This document shows, one piece after another, positions 34,065 through 45,200 of a stretch of DNA of 64,000 nucleotides. The notes under the pieces are model-generated. The model saw only the letters and a program-made list of their open reading frames with translations. It was not told the DNA's origin and did no database searches. Position numbers and translations under genes: made by a program. The stretch is taken from contig JAUCBJ010001621.1 in NCBI GenBank assembly GCA_032718475.1, positions 31,492 through 95,491 on the forward strand, given 5' to 3'. Every line of letters begins with the position of its first letter. Within the stretch, counting starts at the first letter, position 1. The stretch comes from Nemertoderma westbladi. Taxonomy: Eukaryota > Xenacoelomorpha > Nemertodermatida > Nemertodermatidae.

Positions 34065-34494
34065 GGGGCAGCCAACGCATCCTTTAGTATTATTGCTAAT
34101 ATTCACATTTGTATTAAACGTAGTTATTTTGTTTTAAATTTAGTATTGTAGTTAATAGAGTGTACAGTATAATGTATGTGTGGATGTATAACCATGTAGT
34201 TGTCTTTTCATAAGTATAACTGTATAGATGTGTTTTGGTGGCTGAATTAATGGGATATCCTGTCTCAGCCACCAACCACAATATATGTACTTTATTTATT
34301 TTATAATATGTTCTTTTATTGTTTTTTTTTCTATAAGACAACTCCATATCATACCATACAGTACTTTATACGAATATGTTTTAAACAGTATTAGCTTGTG
34401 CATCTTTTGGAAATTGTTAATAAAAAGGTCAAAGTTCAAGTTCAAATTAAAGGACGCCATTTTGAAGAAAGGTTCCAAATTGCGCGAAGTCCCC
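34065..34494. repeat. possible GGGGCGAGCC-family repeat, copy 4
   Basis: The right end GCGCGAAGTCCCC (34482-34494) is typical. The left end, GGGGCAGCCAACG (from 34065), is a poor match. The right end coincides with the point where the LINE C endonuclease frame loses homology, which suggests an insertion or truncation boundary. Confidence 0.4.
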
Positions 34495-35241
34495 ATTATT
34501 AAAATCATAGTAGTCATCTGTATGATCCTGTGCAACGGGTTGGGTTGCAGATGTTATAAAGAATTCGACACTGTCATGGTCACTTGAACCAAATCCTGGG
34601 TTTGTATTAATACCAGAAACATGTTTGTCGTCAGTGCTAAAAGCTAAATACAGAATAGATTCATTTCGAGTGGGTTTAAGTTGGAGTTCTGTTAAGCTTG
34701 CTTCCAAGACGAGGTCAGCAAAGGATTGATATAATGGGCTACCAGGGTGTGTGAATTCGACCCAGTTAAACTCCTTGAGGTTGAAATCACCAGTGATAGC
34801 ACAAGGTAAATTTGTCTCAGACAGCTCAGAGAGGCATTCACATAGTAGTTTGTTTATGCGTTGCTCATCATAATCAGGTCTGTACGCACAAATAAAACGT
34901 GAGGGTACATCCCCGATGATATCTATGGCGACCACTTCGACCTCACTAAACATTGTCGATATCGTTGTACGCATACATTTAATGTCCCTTGAACCAAAAA
35001 TCGCAACACCACCACCGCGACTAGGTCGATCTTTCCTAAAAACACGAAAGTTTGTGCCGTCAGTAAGCAAGGCATCTGGAATGGAGTCAACCAACCATGT
35101 TTCGATAATGGCGAGAATTTTATACTTAGTGTTAGAGAGGAGTTCCGATAGATCACAAAGTTTATTCTTTACAGATTGCGCATTGAAACAACAGCAATGA
35201 TAAAGACCCTCAATAGCTTCTCCCGAAGTTAGTTTAAATGA
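34495..35241 (-). pseudogene. LINE C ORF2 endonuclease part
   Basis: Read on the minus strand, a frame opens after a TGA at 35242-35244. It contains the N-terminal endonuclease order of CR1-like LINEs: FNAQSVKNKLCDLSELL, ILAIIETWL, FRKDRPSRGGGVAIF, ICAYRPDY, CAITGDFNLKEFNW, and FGSSDHDSVEF. The frame is open up to the junction with repeat copy 4 at 34494, where the homologous reading ends, so the reverse transcriptase is missing. The matching ORF1 lies beyond the inserted BEL1 element, at 51805-52822. Confidence 0.8.
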
Positions 35242-35257
35242 TCAAGCGTATTCTGTG

Positions 35258-35338
35258 TTAGGTTATCCACTGATATACCTGTGGTGTTGCTGTTTGGGGC
35301 CGTGGAATTCTGGGTATCGATTTCATGGGAAGGATATT
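35258..35338 (-). pseudogene. end of LINE C ORF1, left of BEL1
   Basis: The ORF1 frame that is interrupted at 51805 by BEL1 continues here in phase, after the 5-bp target duplication. It runs 25 more codons to a TAA at 35258-35260. This in-phase continuation shows the two flanks were one gene before insertion. Confidence 0.75.
35334..35338. repeat. 5-bp target-site duplication of BEL1 (left)
   Basis: ATATT immediately before the LTR terminus TG at 35339; the matching copy is at 51805-51809. Confidence 0.85.
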
Positions 35339-37532
35339 TGTTAAACAACCGCGACACCTATACTAACAGCAGAACTGTTGAACAGACAAATACCCGTATA
35401 CCTCTCTGCCAACCTAATGAGCTCTCGCCTAACCAATAAGACACAAAGACTGCTCTACTGTTAAGTAAAGGGGATCAGGAGCGTGCTATTACTAAATTGT
35501 AAAGGTTGCTAAATACAAAACCGCTACTTACCGTTGGATGGCGCTAATCTGTCGTCCGCTAATATATTTTACTAAATTTACACAGCTCCTGCAAAATCGC
35601 TTGTTCCTTTCTCTACCGATCGCTCGATAGAGAGCTAACTGTTCGAATCTATGAGCCACGCGGGAATAACCAAAACAATAAACCCGAGTCGGCTCCCTAA
35701 GCTTACTTAAGACGAGTGCGAGGGGCTTTGCACTCAGAGTATATTCTTACGCCTAATTTTACTACTGTTGAAGTACGCTAATGCCTACGTCTTTTCTAAT
35801 CGCGAATACTGGGGTTTCCCTAACGGAATGTGTGAATGCGAGAATATTTAAATAAATCAAAATTGGTACAGTACAATGTCTTTCGTAGGTGATACCACTC
35901 CGGGTCTAAACTTGCCTGCAGCTGACTTTAGGCCAGCAACTTACTAGTGTCTTGCGTACTGACTATTGCGATCTAGCTTATTGCCCGCTAATGCAAATAA
36001 CCGCTTAGCGTGAATAGTTTACGGTACTCTAAATTATTACCTTAGCTACTCTCCGCTATGCTGCGTACTAATTCTTAATTTTACTAATTAATTACAGTCA
36101 CAAATATGTAACAGCCTAAAATACTGTATTACTTTGACCTAATCAGTAATTATTTACGGTAAACTAAGAGATAGAATCAATCAAAGGGAAAAGAGCGCCT
36201 ATCTAAGCATTCGTAATCATAGGCACACTTTAGTAACACACCAATCAGCGTCAGCAATCACAGATCACAATAGCACGACTTGCAATTATACAATCTGCAA
36301 TTATATAATTCGCAACATAATAATTCGCAATTGACTAATTCGCAATCTACTTACTCGCAACTTACTTACTTACTGTAAGGTATGCAGGCCCCTCCCGGGT
36401 ACATCTAGGCTTCCTAACTAACCCAATTCCTGCCCCCTAATATTAAATAGAGACAAAACCTTGGATCATCAGCCCCCTAATTACTGTACCGGCGAGCGGT
36501 CTCCAACCCACAGTCCAAACTGCCCGACCGCAACGTTGACCCCCGCCAGCGTTGCCCGCTTTTGAATCCTCCGCTCTCCCTTAGTCGCTCAACCCCCCGA
36601 TGTGCCCACCGCCCACTGGCGCCTTAGCCCTCCATTATGCTAATAGCTACCGTAGCGGCGCATGCAAATCACAAAGTCTGACAGTCTCAGAAATCCCTTA
36701 GGATTATTGCGCAGAAAAGAATCACATAGAACCATTAATCAAAAGGTAGAAATCATAGTTCAGTTGTAATTAGCAGTAATCGAAGGAATTAATTGAGAAA
36801 CACAAGCAAGAGTAATCGCACTAGCAAATCATTTCAAGAAATTAATCAAATTTAGCAAATTGCAGAAAATACGCTAAAAATTGAATAGAGACAGCTCAGC
36901 AAGTACAAGGTGATAGCAGATCATGTGAGGTGATCATGTGAGGTTCTACCGGCACACCGCCAATTTATAGGTGATCCGGATGGGGTGATGCAATAGGGTG
37001 ACGCAATCGCTCTCCTATTGGCTCTCCAGTCCGCGCTAGCATTAGACCAACCTGGAAGCAGCTAGTCCAATAAGGAGGCCGGATTGTAGCCCTATTGCCT
37101 GCCCAAACCTCAAATTATTACCATATATGGTAATGGTTCACGTCCCTGGCTGCTGAATGGCCAGGACAGCGTCCCTATATGCTAGCCCTATTGAAGCTAA
37201 TATCAGCAAGCACAAAATCCAGGGTCCGAATAAACTCGCTACCCTGGAACTATCTACATATATCCTAATACAAAATTACGTAGGTAGGGCTACATATTAT
37301 ACAAAATGGATGGATTCAAATATATGGGTGTTTCGATTTCCCTATCTAAATATCATTGCGTTATTATGCCTTATCTAAAATATTATGCTGCACAACAGAC
37401 TAATATTACATACAGTATAACGGACTAATATTGCATACTGCATAACGACTAATATTGCATACTGCATAACGACTAATATTGCATACTGCATAATGACTAA
37501 TATATGTGGATACAGCGCCATATACCGTAACA
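35339..37532 (-). repeat. BEL1 3' LTR (2194 bp)
   Basis: On the minus strand it begins TGTTACGGTATATGG and ends GTTTAACA. Compared by eye with the LTR at 49636-51804, I find six substitutions, one single-base indel and one 24-bp difference. Near the U3 start the 24-bp unit GACTAATATTGCATACTGCATAAC-like is present three times here and twice in the other LTR. That accounts for the whole 25-bp length difference. The short purine-rich GGAGCGG just upstream (minus strand) may be part of the polypurine tract. Confidence 0.95.
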
Positions 37533-40238
37533 CCGCTCCAAGGGAAATCATATAATGTTTCCCTCCAATTGTAGAAGAGTATAAGGTGATGTATACAAAA
37601 CAAAATAAATTTCTTCCAACCAATCTAAACACTTGATACTATAAATCCTACTATTTACAAATATTGCTATAGATATTGCATAATGAATTACATACAAATT
37701 AAATTTACAAAAATATTATCTCTCTCATTGTTTAACGATTATTACATACAAATTAAATTTACAAAATATTGTTTCTCGTTCGTGCTACATAATGATTACT
37801 ACATACAAAATTAAATTTACAAAAATATTACTTCCTTTATTTATTTACAAATTAACGGTCTACATATTGAAATGGAACATGGCTAGGACAATGTCCCCCA
37901 TTTCCCATCTCAAATTAACGATCAACATTAACAAAATAAACTAAATATAAACGTATTTGAGGCTAAATTTTTAACTAAATTGCATTAAAGGCCGATAATC
38001 AAATTAAATATAAATACGTAATAATTTCTTTCATTTTCGGACTTTACTTAATTTCTTATAAAACGAAAATCATCTTGGTTTGATGATTACTCAGGTAAGT
38101 GATAGGAGTAATCCAAACCCGCGGGTTTGTCTCCCCAATCACTTCCTTTGCCTCTTTCAATAAACTTTAGAGCAAATAAAGTCATATACACAAAATCAAA
38201 TATAGTATAAAGTATTTACTATTTCCAACGGACTACAAAATAAAAGTATTTCCTTTCAATATTTTTCGGCCTTCGAAAATAAAATTCTAAAACATGGATA
38301 CGACTAGTGTATATGAGTCCAGTCGAATGATTGATCAAAACCTATGATATTCATGATATCAGAGCGACGATGATGTATATGTCTAGAGTCTGTCGCTCCG
38401 TGATATTATAGTCTCATCGGCTAGCTCCTGGGTCTCTCGGGCTCGCTCCCCTCTCCAGATACACCAGTCTACCCCCTGTAGACTCTGTTGACGGCGTCTT
38501 TGAGGCGTCACTTCCCGGAACCGGCGACGACGTTCCCTAGGCACCGACTATCTCCCGACTGGTGCTCCTCCCTCGGCCTCGTCCCATTTGCCGTGTCCCT
38601 GTGGGCGCCTCCGCCAACTCCTTTTCTTCAACCGTAGAATAGAACTGCTCGTCCTTGGCTTGACGCTTGCCAAGGACTCCTCCTTCTGGTATTTGCCGCG
38701 AGCTGTGAGCTCCGGCTGTTGTCTCTGTGGGCGCGGCGGTCCTGATCCTCCACTCGTTCAGAGGTCAATGACCCCAAACGAGTCTCCTTAGGCCGCCAAT
38801 TGTGCGCTGGGTAATAAATCTAGACGTATATATCAGAGCGACGATGATATATAAAGGATTGGACATATTCGGGCTTAATAATGCGTTCGTCGAAACTTCC
38901 CGAAATAATTTGGAGTAAATATCGTATAAACCGCGGATCGTGGGTATAGTTAGTAGACGGATGGACGGCGCGAATCTCGTCTGGATACTCAGGCGTGACC
39001 TTCCTTTCCTGGTGAAGCGAAGTGAACGTGGTCCAGGAACTCGAGTCCCGTACCGCTTCGCGCCGCGCCTCTAGGTCCTTATAGGCTCGGTATAGCGAAA
39101 TGGCCGCCGCCGTGTCTATGCCGTGTCGAACAGGGTTTAATCTCCGTATACGGATCTAAAGTCGTAACGGTCGGCGTAATGGGTCTCGGAGGTCGCTTTC
39201 CACTGAAGTCGATACTGATCATCGGGTTGCTCATCGGGTAACCTCCCTCGTATATCTAAGGAACTGGTGAGCTTGACAACGCGTTAATATCGGTTCTGGA
39301 TGTTGCTCGTCTAGTCGGTCGGGAATCGTGGGTTTGTATTTCCCATTTAGCTCCATCACCGACCGCCCATGGTAGTAAACGTTCGAATCTTTACATCCCG
39401 GTCGCGCGAATGGTAACTCCGCCTCCTCTCTGGCAGTAAATCCTCTGCGCGGTTGCGCTCTAATATCCTTCTCCATTATGCCCCGCGTATATACATATAT
39501 ATCCCAATAAGTGTTCCGTTACGCAAACCAATTACACTGTGGGTAATCAGTTAGATGTCGCCGAAGGACAGACCTCCCGAACCCCCCCCCGCTGCCTTCC
39601 AGCAGTTCAGGTTCGACTCTCTAGATCCCGTCTCTTCCTAACTAACTATCCTCTAACCTATTCCCATGCATAGCGCAAAAACCTTGGAGATAAACTGGCC
39701 GTGACCAACTCACTTTTTGATGCCCAAACTACTCCCATTACTCGTACTAAACTACAGTAGTTAGAAAGGACCATTGCCACAATACTCGACTATACCAAAC
39801 CCACAGGTTTGATAATCGAACATCACACATCACTGCAAACTACTGAGTGGGGTCCATGTACGCCTCTGGTGCTACTAACCTTTAGCACCCTAGTTGTACT
39901 GTTGGCACCAATCCGTGGAAGTTGCTAAACTCAATTTACACTCCTACGTAATATAGCCGTCACCATGGTTTCTAAATGCTATTTTCCAGGCTTCACGACT
40001 TTTCAAATTACTGTTTATCTATAGACGAATTCTAAAACGCGTCTATACACAGCGTTTGGAATTGTCTTGGGTTCACTTCTAATTTTCTAAAAATTTAAAA
40101 TTTTCCAAAATTTTGAAAATAAAATTTTGTTTTGATACCCACTAGACAAAACTCAACGCAAATCACCACAACCCCGCTCCTATGCATCTCCTTGTATTTG
40201 CATACGAGGAATGCATACGAAGTGAGTTGCGTCCAACA
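37533..40238 (-). other. BEL1 internal region after integrase, 2.7 kb
   Basis: Between the integrase stop and the 3' LTR lies 2.7 kb with no recognisable domain. It holds two copies of the palindromic 18-mer (38113, 39795). A GC-richer patch (38440-39480) includes a duplicated ATATCAGAGCGACGATGAT motif (38358, 38839). It also holds a small frame at 39231-39476. The position is where some BEL elements carry an envelope-like gene, but I see no signal peptide or transmembrane pattern. Confidence 0.5.
39231..39476 (-). CDS. small unknown frame in BEL1 3' region
   Basis: An ATG-initiated 81-codon frame (MEKDIRAQPRRGFTAREE..., ending TREVTR) lies in the GC-richer part of the post-integrase region. 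It is charged, with no signal peptide, membrane segment or cysteine pattern. I do not recognise it. It could be an accessory gene, the remains of a larger one, or chance. Confidence 0.25.
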   Translation of the reverse strand: MEKDIRAQPRRGFTAREEAELPFARPGCKDSNVYYHGRSVMELNGKYKPTIPDRLDEQHPEPILTRCQAHQFLRYTREVTR

Positions 40239-42263
40239 CTAACTCTGTTTTGAGGCAGGAGACAAATTATAATCTCCCGTCTCGATACGTGTCTCCTCTA
40301 ATAACACAATATCTTGGACCGGTCGGTCCAAGGTGTGTAAACCATTAGTTTTACACTTTTTTGGGTGCGGACACTTGCACCTAATTTTCACAGTGACTGT
40401 GCGCACTATGTTTTGCACGTCTGGGTGTGTGTGCAAGATCACTCCTGTCTCCCAATACTTTCTCTTGACAATCGGTTCGGTTATCAATACGTAATCTCCC
40501 CTTTGGAGACTCCGAACCGTTTTGTACCACTTTGTTCTGGTGGATATGGTGGGAAGATAGTATTCCCGCCAATATTCCCAGAATGTGTACGCCACAAACT
40601 GTGTCACCTTCCAGCTTTTACGACTATATAGGTCGGCACTAATGGGTTCTGATGCCGGCACAAGAAATGCTGGACTCTGCATTAGCAAATGATTCGGCGT
40701 TAATGCAACACCGTCTGGCAACATAGCTATCGGCCTCGAGTTTAGGGTATGCTCGATTTCAATGAAAGCTGTGACCAGTTCGTCGTCGGTAAGTTGTTTG
40801 TTCACAGGCAACGTCTTGGCAATAGCCTGTTTTACAGAGCGAACCAAACGCTCCCAACTTCCTCCTCTCCAAGGACTTTCTGGAGTATTGAATCTCCACT
40901 CTACTCTTTGCGGCAAAAGTGCTGCAGAAATTTCCTTATTCTGTGCCGCTTTATGAGCCGCGTTCAACTCGCTATTCCCTCCGACAAAGTTTGTACCCTT
41001 ATCGGAGTAGAACGCCTTTACTAGTCCTCTCCTGGCCATAAATCTCTTCAAGGCCAGGAGCAGAGATTTGGTCGACATGTCTGCCACACGCTCGATATGT
41101 ATGGCTCTACTCGCCATACATGTCAGTAGCAGACCCCATCGCTTGTGGGTCAGCCGTCCACTCTTTGCTTCAATCGGACCAAAACAATCCACCCCTGTGT
41201 TCGTAAAGGGTGGGTCATATGCCTGCACTCTCGCTTCCGGGAGTTCAGCCATCTCCTGTTCCAATACTCTGGCGTTCACCCTCTTGCAAACCAGACAGGC
41301 GTCGTACATCGTGCCGACTGCCCTGCTTGGCTGCAATAGAATGAATCGCTGTCTCGCTGCCGACAAACAGTGTAACTTTCCCGCGTGATGTAACCGCTTG
41401 TGTATATCCCATAGAATTGCTCTTTGCAATTCTATTGGGTGACTAGGGATTATCACTGGGAACCGAAACTGTGAGTTTATGTCGACAGTCTGGATTCTCG
41501 ATCTATGACAAATCAAACCCTTATGGATTAATGGACTCCATTTTCTAAGAGGTTTATAGAGAACTGGTCGTTGAGCCGATAATAGATGGAATTCTTTAGG
41601 GAAGGCACACATTTGATAGTGTTTCAAATGCTTTAATTCCGCTTGATCAATCTCATCCTCTGTCAGAGGTTGTTTCAATTTCTGAATTCGCTCACTATTG
41701 GCGTTTGATGGTTCTCCTAAATGTTTCGAATGTTTTAAACAAAGGTACGAAACGTATCGGCTTAACCACGCAGTTCTTTTACAAATTGTCAGCCAAGAGG
41801 CAGACGAATTTAGTAATTTGTCATAAATACTGCATGACTCTAATGCCAGCGACGGTTGTCCGCTAACCAATGGAAGTTTCGAATCCAAACCCGCAGGTTT
41901 GGAAACCAAAGGATCCATTGTGTCGGTCATTTTCTGTCCGTCACTTACCAACTGTGACTGTCGTCTAGTCTGTAAGGGTGGTTTTACGTCATAACTTACC
42001 CTTCCTGACCTAGTAGTCACGTAAGTCTGTAGGTCTGACAGGTCTCCGGGCCGCTCCAATGACTCTTCAGGCCGCTCCAATGACTCTTCAGGCCGCTCCA
42101 ATGACTTAAGTTTGGCTTTAGACTTCGACTTAGAGACTTTCTCCACCTTGACTTCTGCATCTTCAGGCATCGGATTGGTCACTATCTTTAGTCGCTCTGG
42201 CCAATGTTCCTGTGTCCTCGTTAGAAAATCAGGTCCATGCAACCAAAACTCCTGCGACTCTTC
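40239..42263 (-). CDS. BEL1 Pol, C-terminal part: integrase
   Basis: The frame is continuous with the RT/RNase H frame upstream except for one TAG (42264-42266), and has no ATG at its start, so expression needs readthrough of that codon. It begins with the Pao linker motif (HGPDFLTRTQEHWP). A threefold repeat SLERPEE follows at about residues 47-65, absent a known role. The integrase has an HHCC region (HKRLHHAGKLHC...CLVCKR, about 281-319) and the catalytic triad D352 (TGVDCFGP), D414 (FYSDKGTNF) and E464 (SWERLVRSVK), numbering from the first codon after 42242. A DUF5641-like C-terminal domain (GDYVLITE...KYWETGVI) follows. Integrase inserts the cDNA into the host genome. Confidence 0.9.
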   Translation of the reverse strand, partial: EESQEFWLHGPDFLTRTQEHWPERLKIVTNPMPEDAEVKVEKVSKSKSKAKLKSLERPEESLERPEESLERPGDLSDLQTYVTTRSGRVSYDVKPPLQTRRQSQLVSDGQKMTDTMDPLVSKPAGLDSKLPLVSGQPSLALESCSIYDKLLNSSASWLTICKRTAWLSRYVSYLCLKHSKHLGEPSNANSERIQKLKQPLTEDEIDQAELKHLKHYQMCAFPKEFHLLSAQRPVLYKPLRKWSPLIHKGLICHRSRIQTVDINSQFRFPVIIPSHPIELQRAILWDIHKRLHHAGKLHCLSAARQRFILLQPSRAVGTMYDACLVCKRVNARVLEQEMAELPEARVQAYDPPFTNTGVDCFGPIEAKSGRLTHKRWGLLLTCMASRAIHIERVADMSTKSLLLALKRFMARRGLVKAFYSDKGTNFVGGNSELNAAHKAAQNKEISAALLPQRVEWRFNTPESPWRGGSWERLVRSVKQAIAKTLPVNKQLTDDELVTAFIEIEHTLNSRPIAMLPDGVALTPNHLLMQSPAFLVPASEPISADLYSRKSWKVTQFVAYTFWEYWREYYLPTISTRTKWYKTVRSLQRGDYVLITEPIVKRKYWETGVILHTHPDVQNIVRTVTVKIRCKCPHPKKCKTNGLHTLDRPVQDIVLLEETRIETGDYNLSPASKQS

Positions 42264-42266
42264 CTA
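42264..42266 (-). other. in-frame UAG between RNase H and integrase
   Basis: The context on the minus strand is TTC TGT TAG GAA GAG. The frame before and after is the same Pol frame with typical Pao residues on both sides. It is either a readthrough codon or a nonsense mutation. Confidence 0.85.
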
Positions 42267-45200
42267 ACAGAATTCCGCCGGCATTGCACCTCTCGAAGTT
42301 ATGTCGGCCGGGTTCAACACTCCTGGACAATGTCTCCATTGTTCCTTCGTCGAAAAATCAACGATCTGAGCGCGTCTATTGGCCACAAATGTCTTTAGTG
42401 CAATATTGTCGGCCGCAATGTATACTAACACCAAGGATGCGTCCGTCCAATAGAATAAGGTCAATGTCGTGTCTAACTCCTCAGTTATTTGCTTACTTAC
42501 CTCGACCGAAACTACAGCCGCCTGTAACTCTGCACGAGGGACAGTCATGTATTTGACCGGCATTGTCTTTGATCTAGAAGTCACAAAGGCCGTCTCAAAT
42601 TTGTCCTGACTTACCTCTCGGCGAAGGTAGGCTACCATACCAAAGCCGGTGTCACTTGCGTCACTGAATAAGTGCAGTTCGAGATCAGCTGGAAATACCA
42701 GCTGATTTGGAAAGTAGGAACGGGGTACGTCTATGTTTTTCAATAGATGTAACTCGGCTTCCCACTCCCTCCACTGCTTTGCATGTATAGGAGATATTGG
42801 TTCGTCCCACTCTACGTCGGACAACCAAATTTTCCTCATGCACGCTCGTGCCTGTAATATTACCGGACTGATAAAGTTCATCGGGTCAAATAGTCTACTT
42901 AATGTCGATAAGCAAATTCTCTTAGTCAAAACTTTGTCTGGGCTACTGGGCTCAAACCTAACTCTTACCTGGAATTTATCCGTGTTCGGATTCCAAGCGA
43001 GTCCCAGTACTCGCGCCATGGGGATTGGTTCTACCCCCAATTCTATGTCTCCGCTCCCGCGATCTTTCACCGGGAACGACTCTAATAGGGCCTCCGAGTT
43101 CGTAGTGAACTTGGTTAGAGGGAAACCCCCTGTAGCCAAGCACTCTTGCAGGCCGTGAGCCACTTCTATGGCTTGTTCCGCCGTGTCCTTGGACACCAAT
43201 CCGTCGTCCATATAGAAGTTTCTCAAGATGGACTCGATTACTTCTACTGGGTACTTACCAATCTGGGCTGTTGCCGTTTTCTTTAAAACGAACAGCGTGC
43301 CATTCGGACTATCGCGGGCGCCAAATATCCTAACGTACATTTGGTATGTAACCACTGGGCCGGATAAGTCTTCATTCTCGTACCAGAGAAATCGAAGGCT
43401 ATCCTGGTCTGCCTTACAGGCTCTTACCTGGTGGAACATCGCCTCGATATCACAAGTAAATGCGAATCGCCGCTGTCTAAAACGCAACAGTATTCCAATC
43501 AAATAGTTATTCAGGTTGGGACCATCCATCAACTCTGAATTCAGGGACATACCTCTATAGACTGCTGCGCAGTCGTTGACTACTCGGACTTTGTCTGGCT
43601 TGTCAGGGTGAGTCACATAGTGGTGTGGAAGGTAATAAGTCTGGTCTGTCACTAAGTCAGGGTCCTCTACCTTCCCAGCAAATCCCTTGGCGAAATAGTT
43701 GTTGATCTGGGCGCAATACTTCTCCCTAATGCCTGGATTCTTCAACAACCGAGCCCTAACTCCGTTTAATCTTTTCAAGGCTAAGTTGTAATTGTTCTCC
43801 AACTTAGGTGGTTGTCGACGCCACAACATTCCAACTTCAAAATGTCCAGTCGGCAGCAGACGTATGGTGTCTTCCATCATCTCCAGCGACCGTTTCTCAT
43901 CAGTAGACATGGCTAGGTCATATCCACCGGGTTCCATTGCGTCCCTATCCAGCCATTTTACGGTTCTGGCTCCTGTCTCGAGGTCCTGGCGTATCAATTC
44001 CTTCTGTAGCTCCTCCTCACTGTATTGGAAAATGTCTAGGTCTCGATATTTAGCCACCTGACCCTCCACTATGTCTGTATAAGTCAAAACGTTAGTCAAA
44101 TAGGTAGCGTGGGCCGCTGAACCAGACCCACGGGTCTGATAACAGTAGTCCTCGGGTTCACTATCTGTCCGGTCGTTGTGAAGTGGTTCCGACAACCTAA
44201 CATTATCGGGAATCAACTCCTCGTCCGACTCGCTAAAGTCACTATAGTGGTCAATACAGGTTCTCCTAAACTCGTCTATGTCTGGTGGTTCTACTAACGG
44301 TGGTTGAGTTATAGGCTGTAATTCGTCGTATCTGTCCATTGGCTTGTCGCCACCTGTAAACTCATAAGACATGGGTACTCGTGTATACCAACCTAATATA
44401 GTCCTATGGGCATGTGGTCCATTGACATGCGGCTCAGCTGGTCTCGTTTCCCATATTTGGTGTGCGATCAGCTGTTCTGCACCAATCAACATAGAAACAT
44501 TCCTATAACCTACCTGGTGTCTGGGTATCCTGAGCTTGTCAAAATACTCCTGTGCTATGGGACTCATCGGCGGCACCTTACCTAACTGCCTGCCGAATCC
44601 CTTCATAGCTAGACACTTAAATCCGTCCAATGGCAAAGCTTTCCGTTCTTGTCGAGTATGTTGGTCTCTCGGAAGTAGGGAATCTAGTTCTACCGAAATT
44701 CTGTGTCCCTTGAGGTCTCCTACCCCATGCATAGACTTCAACTCTATTTGGATCTCCTCGGCGTCCTGGAAGCTAGAAACAGCTCTCGCCACTTCCTCGT
44801 CGATATACGATAATGTGGACGCAGTGTCCAACATCACATATATTCGCTTCGATCCCTTATCGCCAGTAAGTTTCACCGGAATCACGCTAAATATTTCCGA
44901 CGTGGCCGATGATAAATACGTCCGCGCGCTGGTCGATGAACTATCCGCGGTGAAACCTTGGCAGGTCACTTCTCTCGCGCTCGACTCGCCATCCTCGTCC
45001 GACGAACCTGGTTGATAACCATCGTCCTGGATGCCAGTGTACGTATTCCTCCTTATCGATACGGGTTCTTTGCTCCCCTTCCTGTGAGGATTTCGCTGTA
45101 AGTAACGGTCCGTTGGGGTATGGAAATCCGCATGTAGCAACTTGTGATGTAGTCTGCCGCATTCCATGCATCCGTCCTTGCTGTTCGGGCACTGCCGCCG

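Noticed and set aside
37157-37378. 73-codon frame present in both BEL1 LTRs
   Set aside because: Identical only because the LTRs are near-identical; antisense to the element and without recognisable features.
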